A DNA stretch of 64,000 nucleotides from Morganella morganii (GCF_003996855.1 NZ_NRQY01000002.1:522359-586358); one strand, 5' to 3'. Shown: positions 19,918-29,823, counted from the first letter of the stretch. Made by a program: numbers and translations. Notes: generated from the letters alone by a model not told the origin.

Positions 19918-21372
19918 ATGCAGCCGGGAAAAATCTGGGTCGTTGATGATGACAGCGCGATCCGCTGGGTGCTTGAGCGCGCACTGAACAGCGCCGGTTA
20001 TGCCTGTGTCTGTTTTGACAGTGCTGAAAATGCCCTCGCGGCGCTCAGCAGTGAACAGCCGGACGTACTGATCTCCGATATCCGGATGCCGGGCATGGAC
20101 GGGTTGTCCCTGCTGGCGGCTATCAAACAGCATAACCCCCTGCTGCCGGTGATTATTATGACCGCCCATTCCGATCTGGATGCCGCGGTGAATGCGTACC
20201 AGCAGGGCGCGTTTGATTATCTGCCGAAACCCTTTGATATTGATGATGCCGTCACGCTGGTCGCCCGTGCTCTGGAACATTACCGGGAACAGCATCTGCC
20301 GGTGCGGCAGGAAGTCACTGCTGATACGGTTTCCGGCATTATCGGCGAATCTGCCGCAATGCAGGAAGTGTACCGGGTGATAGGCCGGTTATCCCGCTCC
20401 TCCATCAGTGTGCTGATTAACGGTGAATCCGGGACCGGCAAAGAGCTGGTGGCTCACGCCCTGCATCATCACAGCCCGCGCGCGGATGCGCCGTTTATTG
20501 CCCTCAATATGGCGGCGATCCCGAAAGACCTGATTGAATCAGAACTCTTCGGCCATGAGAAAGGGGCGTTTACCGGTGCATTACAGGTACGGCGGGGACG
20601 TTTTGAGCAGGCTGACGGCGGCTCGCTGTTTCTTGATGAAATCGGTGATATGCCGCTCGATATTCAGACTCGGCTGCTGCGCGTGCTGGCGGAAGGTCAG
20701 TTTTACCGCGTCGGCGGTTACGCGCCGGTGAAGGTGGATGTGAGAATTATTGCTGCCACCCATCAGGATCTGGAGCGGCTGGTGACGGAAGGTAAATTCC
20801 GCGAAGATCTGTTTCACCGCCTGAATGTTATCCGCATGCAGTTGCCGCCGCTGCGGGAACGGCCGGGAGATATTCCGCGCCTGACACGCCATTTTCTGCA
20901 AAAAACCGCAAAAGAGCTGGGAACAGAAGCGAAAACCCTGCATCCGGATACCGAAAAGCTGCTGATGCAGCTGCCGTGGTCCGGTAACGTCCGCCAGCTG
21001 GAAAATGTCTGCCGCTGGCTGACCGTGATGTCCGCCACCCAGGAAGTGCTGCCGCAGGATCTGCCTGCCGACCTGACCATGAGCGCTGCCGGAGAACAGA
21101 TCCGTTATGAAAACAGTTATGGCCCGGCGGCCGGCGGCTGGGATAAACAGCTGGCGCAATGGGCGGATGCACAGTTACAGGCCGGAAAAACAGATCTGCT
21201 GGCAGATGCTCTGCCGCTGTTTGAGCGCACCCTGTTGCAGTGCGCACTGAATTACAGCAACGGACACAAACAGGATGCCGCACGCCTGCTGGGCTGGGGA
21301 CGCAATACACTGACGCGGAAACTGAAAGAGGCCGGGATTGATGACTCCGCATCAACCCCGGAAACAGATTAA
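19918..21372 (+). CDS. glnG: Nitrogen regulator NtrC, sigma54 activator
   Basis: 484 aa (E. coli 469). The receiver domain has Asp54 in [12 protein letters not shown] and the KPFD loop. The AAA+ domain has Walker A GESGTGKE and an intact GAFTGA sigma54-contact loop. The C-terminal Fis-type helix-turn-helix ([19 protein letters not shown]) recognises the TGCACC dyads found at glnA and glnL. The linker and AAA-HTH join are slightly longer than in E. coli. The stop codon overlaps that of convergent hemN in a shared TTAA. Confidence 0.97.
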   Translation: MQPGKIWVVDDDSAIRWVLERALNSAGYACVCFDSAENALAALSSEQPDVLISDIRMPGMDGLSLLAAIKQHNPLLPVIIMTAHSDLDAAVNAYQQGAFDYLPKPFDIDDAVTLVARALEHYREQHLPVRQEVTADTVSGIIGESAAMQEVYRVIGRLSRSSISVLINGESGTGKELVAHALHHHSPRADAPFIALNMAAIPKDLIESELFGHEKGAFTGALQVRRGRFEQADGGSLFLDEIGDMPLDIQTRLLRVLAEGQFYRVGGYAPVKVDVRIIAATHQDLERLVTEGKFREDLFHRLNVIRMQLPPLRERPGDIPRLTRHFLQKTAKELGTEAKTLHPDTEKLLMQLPWSGNVRQLENVCRWLTVMSATQEVLPQDLPADLTMSAAGEQIRYENSYGPAAGGWDKQLAQWADAQLQAGKTDLLADALPLFERTLLQCALNYSNGHKQDAARLLGWGRNTLTRKLKEAGIDDSASTPETD

Positions 21373-22739
21373 ATCACGCGGGAGAACTGACGCTGACGCA
21401 TCTGGTTGCGCAGATAGGTATCAAAACACATACAGATATTACGGATAAGCAGCCGTCCGCGCGGTGTGACCACCAGGGCATCGTCACGGATCTCAACCAG
21501 CCCGTCATCGGCCATCGGCTGCAATAATTGCAAATCTTCGGCGAAACGGGTTTTAAAATCCAGGTTATACTGTTTTTCAATCTGCGAATAGTCCAGCCGG
21601 AAATTGCAGATCAGCGCCTTAATCACATCACGGCGCAGACAATCTTCCTCAGTCAGTACCAGACCACGGCACAACCCGTTACCGCGCTCTTCCACCTGTG
21701 CATACCAGGTTTTCAGGTCTTTCTGGTTCTGGGCATAGTGATCACCCAGCATGCTGATCGCAGAAACACCAAAGCCCAGCAAATCACACTCTTCATGAGT
21801 GGTATACCCCTGGAAATTACGGTGCAGGATGCCGTTATTCTGGGCGATGGCCAGCTCATCATCCGGTTTGGCAAAGTGATCCATGCCGATAAACTGATAG
21901 CCGTTGCCGGTCAGGCTTTCAATCGTCTGCTGTAAAATCGTCAGCTTCTGCTCTGCGGACGGCAGATCTTCATCTTTGATTTTCCGCTGAGCGGCAAACA
22001 GATCCGGCAGATGAGCATAATTAAAAACACTCAGGCGATCCGGTGACAGTTCCGCCACCCGTTTCAGGGTAAACGCAAAACTCTCCGGAGTTTGTTTCGG
22101 CAGCCCGTAAATCAGGTCGATACTGACGGATTCAAACCCGGTTTCACGGGCACGTTCCGCCAGCGCAAAAATCATAGCTTCATCCTGCTCGCGGTTGACC
22201 AGACGCTGCACTTCTTTATTGAAATCCTGCACCCCCATGCTCAGGCGGTTAAATCCTTCCGCCCGCAGATGGTCGATAACATCCAATTCTATTTCACGCG
22301 GATCGATTTCAATAGAAAGCTCGGCATCCGCCGCAAAATTAAAATGCTTGCGCAGCATACCGGTCAGACGGCTGATCTGCGCTTTATCGAGATAGGTCGG
22401 CGTGCCGCCGCCCCAGTGCATCTGGTGTACTTCGCGTCCGGCAAATAACGGAGCACGGGCGGCGATTTCTTTCTCCAGCACGGCCAGATATTCATCCGCC
22501 TTATGCTTCTGCCGGGTGACTAATTTATTACAACCGCAGAAGTAACATAATTTATGGCAGAACGGGATATGCACATATAACGACAGCGGGCGCTGCGGAT
22601 AGCGGTGTGCCGAGGCGATAAAATCACTGTCACTGTACTGCTGATTAAATTCCAGTGCGGTCGGATACGAGGTGTATCGCGGACCGGAATAGTTATATTT
22701 CCGGATCAATGCCAGATCCCAGATGATCGCGTCAGACAT
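21369..22739 (-). CDS. hemN: Oxygen-independent coproporphyrinogen III dehydrogenase
   Basis: 456 aa radical-SAM enzyme (E. coli 457). The cluster motif is CHKLCYFCGC with Cys61, Cys65 and Cys68 in VHIPFCHKLC. MHWGGGTPTYL and SIEIDPRE belong to the SAM-binding core, and the C-terminal HemN domain is intact. It oxidatively decarboxylates coproporphyrinogen III in anaerobic haem synthesis. A GGGGAG ribosome site precedes ATG 22739. No terminator separates it from glnG: the two genes overlap tail to tail by 4 bp. Confidence 0.97.
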   Translation of the reverse strand: MSDAIIWDLALIRKYNYSGPRYTSYPTALEFNQQYSDSDFIASAHRYPQRPLSLYVHIPFCHKLCYFCGCNKLVTRQKHKADEYLAVLEKEIAARAPLFAGREVHQMHWGGGTPTYLDKAQISRLTGMLRKHFNFAADAELSIEIDPREIELDVIDHLRAEGFNRLSMGVQDFNKEVQRLVNREQDEAMIFALAERARETGFESVSIDLIYGLPKQTPESFAFTLKRVAELSPDRLSVFNYAHLPDLFAAQRKIKDEDLPSAEQKLTILQQTIESLTGNGYQFIGMDHFAKPDDELAIAQNNGILHRNFQGYTTHEECDLLGFGVSAISMLGDHYAQNQKDLKTWYAQVEERGNGLCRGLVLTEEDCLRRDVIKALICNFRLDYSQIEKQYNLDFKTRFAEDLQLLQPMADDGLVEIRDDALVVTPRGRLLIRNICMCFDTYLRNQMRQRQFSRVI

Positions 22740-22891
22740 GCTCTCCCCTTTGCTTCACCTTTGCAGAATTAATATGTTTCCGTTCTCTGACGGTTTAGTG
22801 TGCCGCACAGTTTATCGGATCTGCCGCCTGATTAATATGATCACGCCACAGACGGACAATCCGGTGTACATCACTTGATCCGGTGACATAA

Positions 22892-23170
22892 CTACAGTGC
22901 AGTCAGCATCGCTGCTAATCCGAACAGAACACCGGGCGCATTGGCGACAGCCACCGGCAGATCTTTCACTTTAATGCCGTAAATCACCCAGAGCGTACAG
23001 TTAAATGCGGCAGCCAGCGGCTGTAACGGTGATGTTTTATGTCCCGCAAGGTTGTCCATTATCTGAGGAATATAAGAGACATACATACAGAATGCCGTAA
23101 AGGTTGCCACCCAGCCAAGGCAGCGGATAAAGCGGCTGTGATCATGCGGCTGACGTTGTGTATTACTCAT
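22892..23170 (-). CDS. SemiSWEET-family (PQ-loop) small sugar transporter
   Basis: 92 aa with three hydrophobic helices, the size of bacterial SemiSWEETs that dimerise to form a sugar pore. The PQ motif in YVSYIPQIMDNL lies in helix 1 and WVIYG in helix 2, with an Asn-Ala-Pro-Gly stretch in helix 3. GGGAG precedes ATG 23170. The substrate is unknown; characterised members carry glucose or sucrose. It stands between hemN and yihI, which are adjacent in E. coli, so it is an insertion relative to that map. Confidence 0.85.
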   Translation of the reverse strand: MSNTQRQPHDHSRFIRCLGWVATFTAFCMYVSYIPQIMDNLAGHKTSPLQPLAAAFNCTLWVIYGIKVKDLPVAVANAPGVLFGLAAMLTAL

Positions 23171-23360
23171 TGGAATCTCCCGGAGAACAGTATCAGCATA
23201 ATCCTGTATTATTCTTCGGAATTATTTATTATTTTCAATAATATATCTGACCGCACTGTCACAGAAAAACAGCGCTGATATTGCAGACAACAGCCTCCCG
23301 GACGATATTTAATCCGCCATTAAGGCAGATAACACGGCAAACACGTAGGCTGAATATAAG

Positions 23361-23396
23361 AAAACCGGCATAACAGTCGCCCGTTACGCCGGTTTT
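23361..23396 (-). terminator. Terminator downstream of yihI
   Basis: AAAACCGGC/GCCGGTTTT arms (9 bp) extended by TAAC/GTTA around a short loop, with T-rich sequence following on the minus strand. It lies 38 bp past the yihI stop. Confidence 0.75.
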
Positions 23397-23433
23397 GATG
23401 CAGTGCCGCCGGTTTCAGCGGAACAACGGAAGA

Positions 23434-23937
23434 TCAGCGCCCTTTCAGCAGCTGCATGATGTCGTCGGTTTTCTCTTCATCATCATCTTCATCAAGAGAA
23501 ATACCGAGTTTTTCCATCAGCGCATCGATACGTTCAAGCATGGTATCGACGTAAGTATTTTCTTCTGCGGTCAGGGTTTCATTGTTCTCAAGACGCAGCA
23601 GCAATGCATCGAGACGCTCGTCGTTTTCGAGTTTCGCCAGTTCTTCTTCCGGAGACAATCTGGCTTTGAGCGGCTCAGCCGGTTTTTTTACCGCCGGTTT
23701 GACGGAGGTTTTACCTTCAGCAATCAGCGGAACCGGTTTTTTACTGCCGATACGCGGATCAGCAACCGCATTATCCGCACCACGGCCGGTCTTGCGGGTA
23801 TCATCCTGCTGTCGGGCACCGGACGGATTACCGCGATGCTTTTTCTGCCGTTTGCGTTCACGGCCTTCCGTGTTGAGCTCCTCACGGCTTTTTTTGGGTG
23901 TCCGTGACCGGGATGGTTTTTTTGAAATAGCGGCCAT
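23434..23937 (-). CDS. yihI: YihI, activator of Der GTPase
   Basis: 167 aa from ATG 23937, chosen because AAGG lies 6 nt upstream and because E. coli YihI (169 aa) starts at the equivalent point; the frame runs 15 codons further. The N-terminus is very basic ([25 protein letters not shown]). [12 protein letters not shown] is conserved. The C-terminus is acidic ([12 protein letters not shown]). YihI stimulates the GTPase Der and modulates 50S ribosome assembly. Confidence 0.92.
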   Translation of the reverse strand: MAAISKKPSRSRTPKKSREELNTEGRERKRQKKHRGNPSGARQQDDTRKTGRGADNAVADPRIGSKKPVPLIAEGKTSVKPAVKKPAEPLKARLSPEEELAKLENDERLDALLLRLENNETLTAEENTYVDTMLERIDALMEKLGISLDEDDDEEKTDDIMQLLKGR

Positions 23938-24153
23938 ATACCTTACTCGCTTAAAAAATAACTGATTAATTTGTGTTAACATTTACCACGTAAATGAACA
24001 GTACAAAACTATATTCACGGCTTCCGGGCTACCCGCAGCCATGACAATGATTCGCTGGCGGCTAGTTTACCCTGATTTCCGTCAAAACGATCTATCATTT
24101 CGCCTCCGGATGAATAATGAACACCGCTATTATTTTAACCAAGATATAGAATT

Positions 24154-25626
24154 ATGCACATTTCACAACAAACGTCACATCGCCCCGTCTGGTTTTGGGT
24201 CACCGCTTATGTCACGCTCTGGATAATTATCAGTTACGGATTCGATCCGACAGTACCGTATGATGCTGTGGAAGCCCTGAACTGGGGAAAAACCGGTGAA
24301 TGGGGTGCACCGAAAAACCCGTGGCTGGTCGGCATGCTGATGTATCCGGTCATCGCCTTCCCTGACCTGATTGCCGCCGATTTTTACTGGTATTTTATTC
24401 ATTTTACCGGCATCGGCATCGGTATGTGCGGCGTATGGTATCTGACACACCACCTCACACAGCGTTCTGATTTTGCCTGGCTGGCACTGCTGTCGCTGAA
24501 TCTGTCAGGGATCATTAATTTCGATTTAATTCCTTATAATGATAACTATATCCTGGTCACCTTCTGGCCATGGGTGCTGTACTTTTTTGTCCGTGCGGTT
24601 TATGACAATCCCGCCTGGTGGATGGGTTTTGCCCTGACGTCGGGGCTTGCCACGATGGGAAAATATTCCACACTGGCGCTGGTCGGTATGGTCTTTCTCT
24701 TTACCCTGTTTGTGCCGAAAGTGCGGGAAAGTTACCGCTCGCCCTGGTTTTATGCCGCTATCGCCCTCTGGTTTGCTCTGGTCATTCCGAATGTTATCTG
24801 GCTGGTGAATAATGATTTTGCCGCGTTTAAATGGGTCGATTCACAGATTAAAACCGGTTTAACCCTGAAAACCACCGGTTCACTGTTCACGGTTTTTTAT
24901 CCGCTGATCATTATTGCCGTCATTATCCGTCTTAAAGGCGGCCATTTCGGCTGGCCGGCAGAACAGGCAAAACGGCTTATCAATATTATGATTCTGGCGC
25001 CGCTCGCCGTGATTTATATCTGGTTCACCTTCCATAAAGGCGGACGTATTACCGAGTGGTTACAGCCTTTTGTCCTGCTCAGTATTCCCGCGCTGATCTG
25101 TTCTGTGGTGACGCCGCCGGTCAAACCGCTGAAAAATGTGATGAACGGACTGATTGCCTTTGCTGTCATCGTGATCGCGGGCTATGTCACAGTGATGGGA
25201 CTCAATATCCGTGACGCCGGACAGAAAAACATCGGGCTGAAAACCTTCATAACGGAGGCGGAAAGCTGGTGGGAGCAGGAAACCGGAAAACCGCTGAAAT
25301 ACACCGGCGGGGAATATCTGCATGAATGGATAACGTTTTACGGTAAGCACCAGCCGGAAACTATCCAGCCGTGGATCAATGAGTTCGGCCATATCTACCG
25401 GGCAACTAATATTTATAACCTGCATGTCACCCGTGATGATATCCGCCGTGACGGTGCCCTGCTGATCGGCAAAGCGAACCGCACCTGTGAGGATGAGCCG
25501 TTTACCGGCGCGCTGGAAGACTGGCCGGATCTGGTTATCGCGAAACGGAAACAAGTCGTATACCAGTCACAACCCGGTGCAAAAGAAGAAACCGTCTGCC
25601 TAGGCATTGTTTATCCGGAACACTAA
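24154..25626 (+). CDS. GT39/ArnT-like integral membrane glycosyltransferase
   Basis: 490 aa with about 9-10 membrane segments in the first 350 residues and a soluble C-terminal part. An acidic pair early in the first loop (DPTVPYDAVEALNWG) resembles the catalytic Asp/Glu region of PMT_2/ArnT-type GT-C enzymes, which move a sugar from a polyprenyl-phosphate donor on the periplasmic face. NFDLIPYNDNYILV is another family-like block. The acceptor is unknown; lipid A/LPS or a protein are possible. No classic ribosome site is seen. It is not at this place in E. coli, so likely an accessory gene. Confidence 0.7.
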   Translation: MHISQQTSHRPVWFWVTAYVTLWIIISYGFDPTVPYDAVEALNWGKTGEWGAPKNPWLVGMLMYPVIAFPDLIAADFYWYFIHFTGIGIGMCGVWYLTHHLTQRSDFAWLALLSLNLSGIINFDLIPYNDNYILVTFWPWVLYFFVRAVYDNPAWWMGFALTSGLATMGKYSTLALVGMVFLFTLFVPKVRESYRSPWFYAAIALWFALVIPNVIWLVNNDFAAFKWVDSQIKTGLTLKTTGSLFTVFYPLIIIAVIIRLKGGHFGWPAEQAKRLINIMILAPLAVIYIWFTFHKGGRITEWLQPFVLLSIPALICSVVTPPVKPLKNVMNGLIAFAVIVIAGYVTVMGLNIRDAGQKNIGLKTFITEAESWWEQETGKPLKYTGGEYLHEWITFYGKHQPETIQPWINEFGHIYRATNIYNLHVTRDDIRRDGALLIGKANRTCEDEPFTGALEDWPDLVIAKRKQVVYQSQPGAKEETVCLGIVYPEH

Positions 25627-25637
25627 AACAGAAACAA

Positions 25638-25669
25638 AAAAACCGCGCCGGTATCACCGCGCGGTTTTT
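25638..25669. terminator. Bidirectional terminator
   Basis: AAAAACCGCGC/GCGCGGTTTTT, an 11-bp stem with a 10-nt loop, A-run on one side and T-run on the other, between the glycosyltransferase gene and convergent adeP. Confidence 0.92.
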
Positions 25670-25691
25670 CACATCTGACTGACGGCCTGAA

Positions 25692-27026
25692 TCAGGCGTC
25701 AACAAATACCATTTTCAGAATAAACATCAGCGATACCACCACCACACACAGGTTCAGCTCACGCCAGCGGCCGGTGCCCAGTTTCATTGCGCAGTAAGCG
25801 ATAAACCCTAATGCAATTCCTTCAGTGATAGAAAAACTGAACGGCATCATGACAGCCGTCACAAACGCCGGAACCGATTCGGTCAGATCATTCCAGTTCA
25901 CGCGCACCAGGCTGGAAGTCATCAGCACGCCGACATAAATCAGTGCCCCGGCAGTAGCATAAGCCGGAACCATGGCCGCCAGCGGTGAAATAAAGATAGC
26001 CGCGAGGAACAGCAGGCCGACCACAATAGCTGTCAGACCGGTACGTCCGCCGACAGAAACCCCGGAAGTACTTTCAATAAATGCGGTCACGGAGGATGTC
26101 CCCATCGCAGAACCGGCGACGGAGCTGATACTGTCCACATACAGCGCTTTTTTCATGTTCGGGAAACGGCCTTTTTCATCCGCCAGCCCGGCTTTGTCTG
26201 TCACGCCGATCAGGGTGCCGGAGGAGTCAAACAGGTTTACCAGCATAAACGAGAAAATAATCCCGGCGAGAGATAAATCCAGCGCGCCCATGATATCGAC
26301 ATGGCCGACAACAGAGGTGATCCCCGGCGGCATATCAAATATGCCCTTATAGGTCACATCGCCGAGGAAAAGCCCGATGGAGGTCGTCACCACAATTGAT
26401 ACCAGCACCGCTGCATGAATATTGCGCGCAGCCAGAATGGCGATAATAAAAAAGCCCAGCGCCCCCAGCACCACACCGTGTTCGGTAAACTTACCGATAG
26501 TCACCAGCGTATCCGGATTCGGCACAATAATACCGGCATTTTTCAGCCCCATCATGGCGATAAACAACCCGATACCACTGGTGATCCCCACCCGCAGACT
26601 CAGCGGAATATGAGCAATCAGCCAGTAACGGATACGCAGCAAAGTCAGGATAAACAGCCCGACCGCTCCCCAGAAAATGGCGCCCATTGCCACTTCCCAG
26701 GAGTAGTGCATCGCGCCCACTACCACAAAAGCGAAAAAGGCATTCAGCCCCATTGCAGGCGCAACCGCCACCGGCAGGTTAGCAAATAACCCCATTCCGA
26801 TACTGCCGATGGCAGCAATCAGACAGGTGGTGACAAACACCGCTTTGATATCCATCCCGGCGAACGAGAGGATCTGCGGGTTGACAAAAATGATATACAC
26901 CATGGTAAGGAAGGTGGTCAGCCCGGCAATAATTTCTGTGCGGACAGTTGTGCCGTGTTCCTGTAATTTAAACACGCGCTGGAGCAGGCCCTGATGAGAA
27001 TCAGTGCCGGAAGTCGGAGTAGTCAT
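25692..27026 (-). CDS. adeP: Adenine permease AdeP (NCS2, AzgA-like)
   Basis: 444 aa (E. coli AdeP/YieG 445) with 12-14 membrane segments. Long blocks are identical to AdeP: EHGTTVRTEIIAGLTTFLT, APAMGLNAFFAFVVV, MLVNLFDSSGTLIGVTDKAG and GTSSVTAFIESTSGVSVGGR. It is a high-affinity proton-coupled adenine importer. A PurR operator lies about 60 bp upstream. The related permease AdeQ cannot be formally excluded. It lies near phoU-pst, as in E. coli. Confidence 0.92.
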   Translation of the reverse strand: MTTPTSGTDSHQGLLQRVFKLQEHGTTVRTEIIAGLTTFLTMVYIIFVNPQILSFAGMDIKAVFVTTCLIAAIGSIGMGLFANLPVAVAPAMGLNAFFAFVVVGAMHYSWEVAMGAIFWGAVGLFILTLLRIRYWLIAHIPLSLRVGITSGIGLFIAMMGLKNAGIIVPNPDTLVTIGKFTEHGVVLGALGFFIIAILAARNIHAAVLVSIVVTTSIGLFLGDVTYKGIFDMPPGITSVVGHVDIMGALDLSLAGIIFSFMLVNLFDSSGTLIGVTDKAGLADEKGRFPNMKKALYVDSISSVAGSAMGTSSVTAFIESTSGVSVGGRTGLTAIVVGLLFLAAIFISPLAAMVPAYATAGALIYVGVLMTSSLVRVNWNDLTESVPAFVTAVMMPFSFSITEGIALGFIAYCAMKLGTGRWRELNLCVVVVSLMFILKMVFVDA

Positions 27027-27084
27027 GAATAAGGAGTCCCGGAAATTTGTTTTTTCGGTTTATCCTACCGCATCATTTTCAAAA

Positions 27085-27100
27085 AGAAAACGTTTGCGTT
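27085..27100 (-). promoter_or_regulatory. PurR operator upstream of adeP
   Basis: On the minus strand AACGCAAACGTTTTCT matches the PurR consensus ACGCAAACGTTTTC perfectly. It lies about 60 bp before the adeP start. Confidence 0.85.
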
Positions 27101-27108
27101 TCATTGCG

Positions 27109-27140
27109 GGAAAATCCCGGCCGTTAACTGTACCGGGATT
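27109..27140 (-). terminator. Terminator after the ABC permease genes
   Basis: AATCCCGG/CCGGGATT form an 8-bp stem with a 12-nt loop; TTTTCCC follows on the minus strand. It lies just beyond the second permease gene and just before the PurR box of adeP. Confidence 0.65.
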
Positions 27141-27154
27141 GTTACTGATCAAAC

Positions 27155-27928
27155 TTATGATGAGCAGGATGCAGGTTTCTCTGACAACCGCACCGGTTTC
27201 TCCCTGACACGGCCAAACAGGCGGGAGAGCCATGACTGACGGGGCTGCGGCTGCAATGAGTAACGGCGCATCAGGGCATTCGCGCCCAGTTCCAGCCCGG
27301 AGCACATCACAAAATAGATAAAGGCAACAAACAGGAAAATCTCTGTCGGATACACCATACTGCGGTTATTGACCTGAGTCGCAAGAAACGACAGTTCCCC
27401 CACACCGACGATATAGGCCAGCGACGTATCTTTAATCAGTGCAATCCACTGATTAATAAAGGACGGGATCATCATCCGCAGCGCCTGTGGCAACACGATA
27501 TGCCACAGCACTTCCCACCGGCTGAAGCCGAGAGACATCCCCGCCTGCCACTGCCCTTTGCCGATCGCCAGAATACCGGCCTTCACGCCGTGGGCGATAT
27601 ACGCCGAGGTGACCAATGCCAGCGCACAGACCACGGTGGTGATTTCCGGCACATCCACGCCGAACGCGATCGGCAGCAGGAAATAGACCCAAAATATCAG
27701 CATAATGATGGGAATAGCGCGGAAAAACCCGAGAAATGCCGCAAACAGGTTTACCCACCAGCCGCGCAGCATTGCCAGCATCACGCCGCCGATAGTCCCG
27801 AGTACCACGGAAATGGCCCCGGCAATCAGGCTGATCACCAGCGTCAGTGCCGCACCTTCAAGCGGGCCGTCAGGGAAGGTGCCGAACAGCAGGTATTCCC
27901 AGTTGTCACGAATTACGGAAAAATCCAT
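27155..27928 (-). CDS. Polar amino acid ABC transporter permease (HisM/GltK type)
   Basis: 257 aa with about five membrane segments and the family's N-terminal GAALTLVISLIAGAISVVLGTIGG block. The EAA-type coupling loop reads GMSLGFSRWEVLWHIVLPQALRMMIPSF. The C-terminal tail after about residue 225 is polar and basic. It starts 1 nt after the previous permease gene ends, so translation is probably coupled. It would form a heterodimer with that permease. The substrate is probably glutamate, aspartate or glutamine, by family only. Confidence 0.85.
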   Translation of the reverse strand: MDFSVIRDNWEYLLFGTFPDGPLEGAALTLVISLIAGAISVVLGTIGGVMLAMLRGWWVNLFAAFLGFFRAIPIIMLIFWVYFLLPIAFGVDVPEITTVVCALALVTSAYIAHGVKAGILAIGKGQWQAGMSLGFSRWEVLWHIVLPQALRMMIPSFINQWIALIKDTSLAYIVGVGELSFLATQVNNRSMVYPTEIFLFVAFIYFVMCSGLELGANALMRRYSLQPQPRQSWLSRLFGRVREKPVRLSEKPASCSS

Positions 27929-27929
27929 C

Positions 27930-28667
27930 TTAATGCCCCTGTGCCAGTGCCCGCTGTGTCCGCCACTGTCCGAATGCTTCCATCACAGCGATAATGGCGA
28001 TATAGAGGATCGTCGCGACCCCGAAAGCCTCAAAAGTTTGTAAGGACTGACTTTCCACCTGACGAGAGGCGTAAGAAAGTTCGGCCACGCCGATCGCCAT
28101 GGTCAGGGACGAGTTTTTCACTACATTCATATACTGCCCGAGCAGCGGCGGCATGGCGATTCTGACCGCCTGCGGCAGCACCACATAACGCATGGACTGC
28201 CACGGCGTCAGCCCGAGAGCCAGTGCTGCTGATTTTTGCTGCCGCCCGATCCCGGCGATGCCCGCCCGCAGTTCTTCCGCAATAAACGGTGCGGAGTAGA
28301 GCGTCAGCCCGAACCACCCTGCGATAAATTCAAATGACGGCCAGGCGAGTGTCAGCCCGGCCAGTTCAATTTCATGCGGTGTATTCAGCCATATTTTCAG
28401 CGCCTGCGGCAGAATTTCCCCGGAGGCGAAATACCAGAAAAACAGCTGCACCAGCAGCGGCGTATTACGGAATACACTTGTGTAAGCACTGACTAACCAG
28501 CGGACAGGTGCAAGCTGGCTGTCCCGCCCTGCCACCAGCAGAAAACCGAGCAGCGTGGCCGCAAGGATTGTCCAGAATGAGATAAGCAGGGTGATCACAA
28601 ACCCCTGTCCCAGCCATCCCAGATATTCCGGGGCAAGTAAGTGCGTACTTATAAATTGCTCAAACAT
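27930..28667 (-). CDS. Polar amino acid ABC transporter permease (HisQ/GltJ type)
   Basis: 245 aa with about five membrane segments and the binding-protein-dependent permease signature SAALALGLTPWQSMRYVVLPQAVRIAMPP (EAA loop), the site that contacts the ATPase. It lies between the binding-protein gene (77 bp upstream) and the second permease (1 nt downstream). The motif is intact, so a cognate ATPase is expected although none is encoded here. Confidence 0.85.
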   Translation of the reverse strand: MFEQFISTHLLAPEYLGWLGQGFVITLLISFWTILAATLLGFLLVAGRDSQLAPVRWLVSAYTSVFRNTPLLVQLFFWYFASGEILPQALKIWLNTPHEIELAGLTLAWPSFEFIAGWFGLTLYSAPFIAEELRAGIAGIGRQQKSAALALGLTPWQSMRYVVLPQAVRIAMPPLLGQYMNVVKNSSLTMAIGVAELSYASRQVESQSLQTFEAFGVATILYIAIIAVMEAFGQWRTQRALAQGH

Positions 28668-28744
28668 CCGCTAATCCTGTCTGTTACCGCAGAAATGCAG
28701 GAAGCCTCACCGGAGTGAGGCCTGAATCAGATAACACAGTCACA

Positions 28745-29578
28745 TTACTTCGGCTGGTCAGCCAGCGGAGCAAACGTAAATTCACCGCGTGGTTGTTCGG
28801 CTTTGGTGCCCGGACCAAACCACTGGTTATAAATCTGCTGTGATTTGCCCTCACTTTCGAGTTTCAGCAGAGTTTTGTTCACCGCTTCCACCAGACGGGT
28901 TTCCCCTTTAGGTGCCGCCAGTGCCTGATATTCACGGGTCAGACTGAACGGAGAGAGTTCAAACTCCGCTTTTACTGACTCCGGCAGATTACCGAGCAAC
29001 CCGACCAGTTTGGCATCATCCTGGGTGATAGCATCGACGTTACCATTACGCAGCGCCGCGAAAGCCAGCGGGGTGTCATCATAAGAAATTACTTTGGTGC
29101 CCGGATATTTCTCGCGCAGTGTCACTTCCTGAACCGTGCCTTTATCCGCACCAATGCGCAGTTTGGCCACATCCTCCGGGGTTTTCAGCACACCTTTGCG
29201 GGCAATAAATTTTTGTCCGGTCTGAAAATCAGGAATGGAGAAATCTACCTGTTTGGCACGCTCATCCGTAATGGTGAAGTTCGCCCCGATTAAATCCACT
29301 TTGCCGGAGACCAGCAGCGGAATACGGTTTGCCGGGTTGGTCGGGCGCAGTTCCAGTTTCACGCCGAGGTCATCCGCGACGGCCTGTGCAATATCCACAT
29401 CATAACCGGCCAGTTTTTTGGTCTGCGGATCGATAAATCCGAACGGCGGGTTGCTGTCAAAAACCGAAATACGGATCACACCGGCTTTCTGAATGTCATC
29501 AAGCTTATCAGCCTGTGCAGTACCACTTACTAATGCTAAACCGGCAAACAGAGCCGGAACAAATAATGTCGGTTTCAT
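28745..29578 (-). CDS. Periplasmic polar amino acid-binding protein
   Basis: 277 aa from ATG 29578, preceded by AGGGG; a GTG two codons upstream is in frame but places the ribosome site too close. A signal peptide (MKPTLFVPALFAGLALVSG, cleavage after AQA) is followed by a family 3 (SBP_bac_3) domain: IQKAGVIRISVFDSNPPFG, AGYDVDIAQAVADDLG, GANFTITDERAKQVDFS. It should bind an amino acid such as glutamate, aspartate or glutamine. It is the first gene of a three-gene importer operon with two permeases. Confidence 0.88.
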   Translation of the reverse strand: MKPTLFVPALFAGLALVSGTAQADKLDDIQKAGVIRISVFDSNPPFGFIDPQTKKLAGYDVDIAQAVADDLGVKLELRPTNPANRIPLLVSGKVDLIGANFTITDERAKQVDFSIPDFQTGQKFIARKGVLKTPEDVAKLRIGADKGTVQEVTLREKYPGTKVISYDDTPLAFAALRNGNVDAITQDDAKLVGLLGNLPESVKAEFELSPFSLTREYQALAAPKGETRLVEAVNKTLLKLESEGKSQQIYNQWFGPGTKAEQPRGEFTFAPLADQPK

Positions 29579-29823
29579 ACACACCCCTGGAATCAGTCAC
29601 GGAAAACGTCAATTTGTGTAAATCACCATCTCACGCTATCAACTCCCGCTTAATTCCTGAAATACTAAGAAAGAATAATTCAATAACTGATTGTTCTAAG
29701 GTCTGCTGTTCCCCTCTTTTTTGCCTGTATAAACATCACTTATAACTTACAGGAATAACTAAATGATGTTTCAATCAATTAATTTAGTATTATTTTTATC
29801 CGGCTGACTGATGCCACAAAAAG

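Noticed and set aside
29763..29807. 14-codon ORF (ATGATG...TGA) with AGGA upstream, between the binding-protein gene and phoU
   Set aside because: Too short to support from sequence alone; the region is an ordinary promoter and terminator gap.
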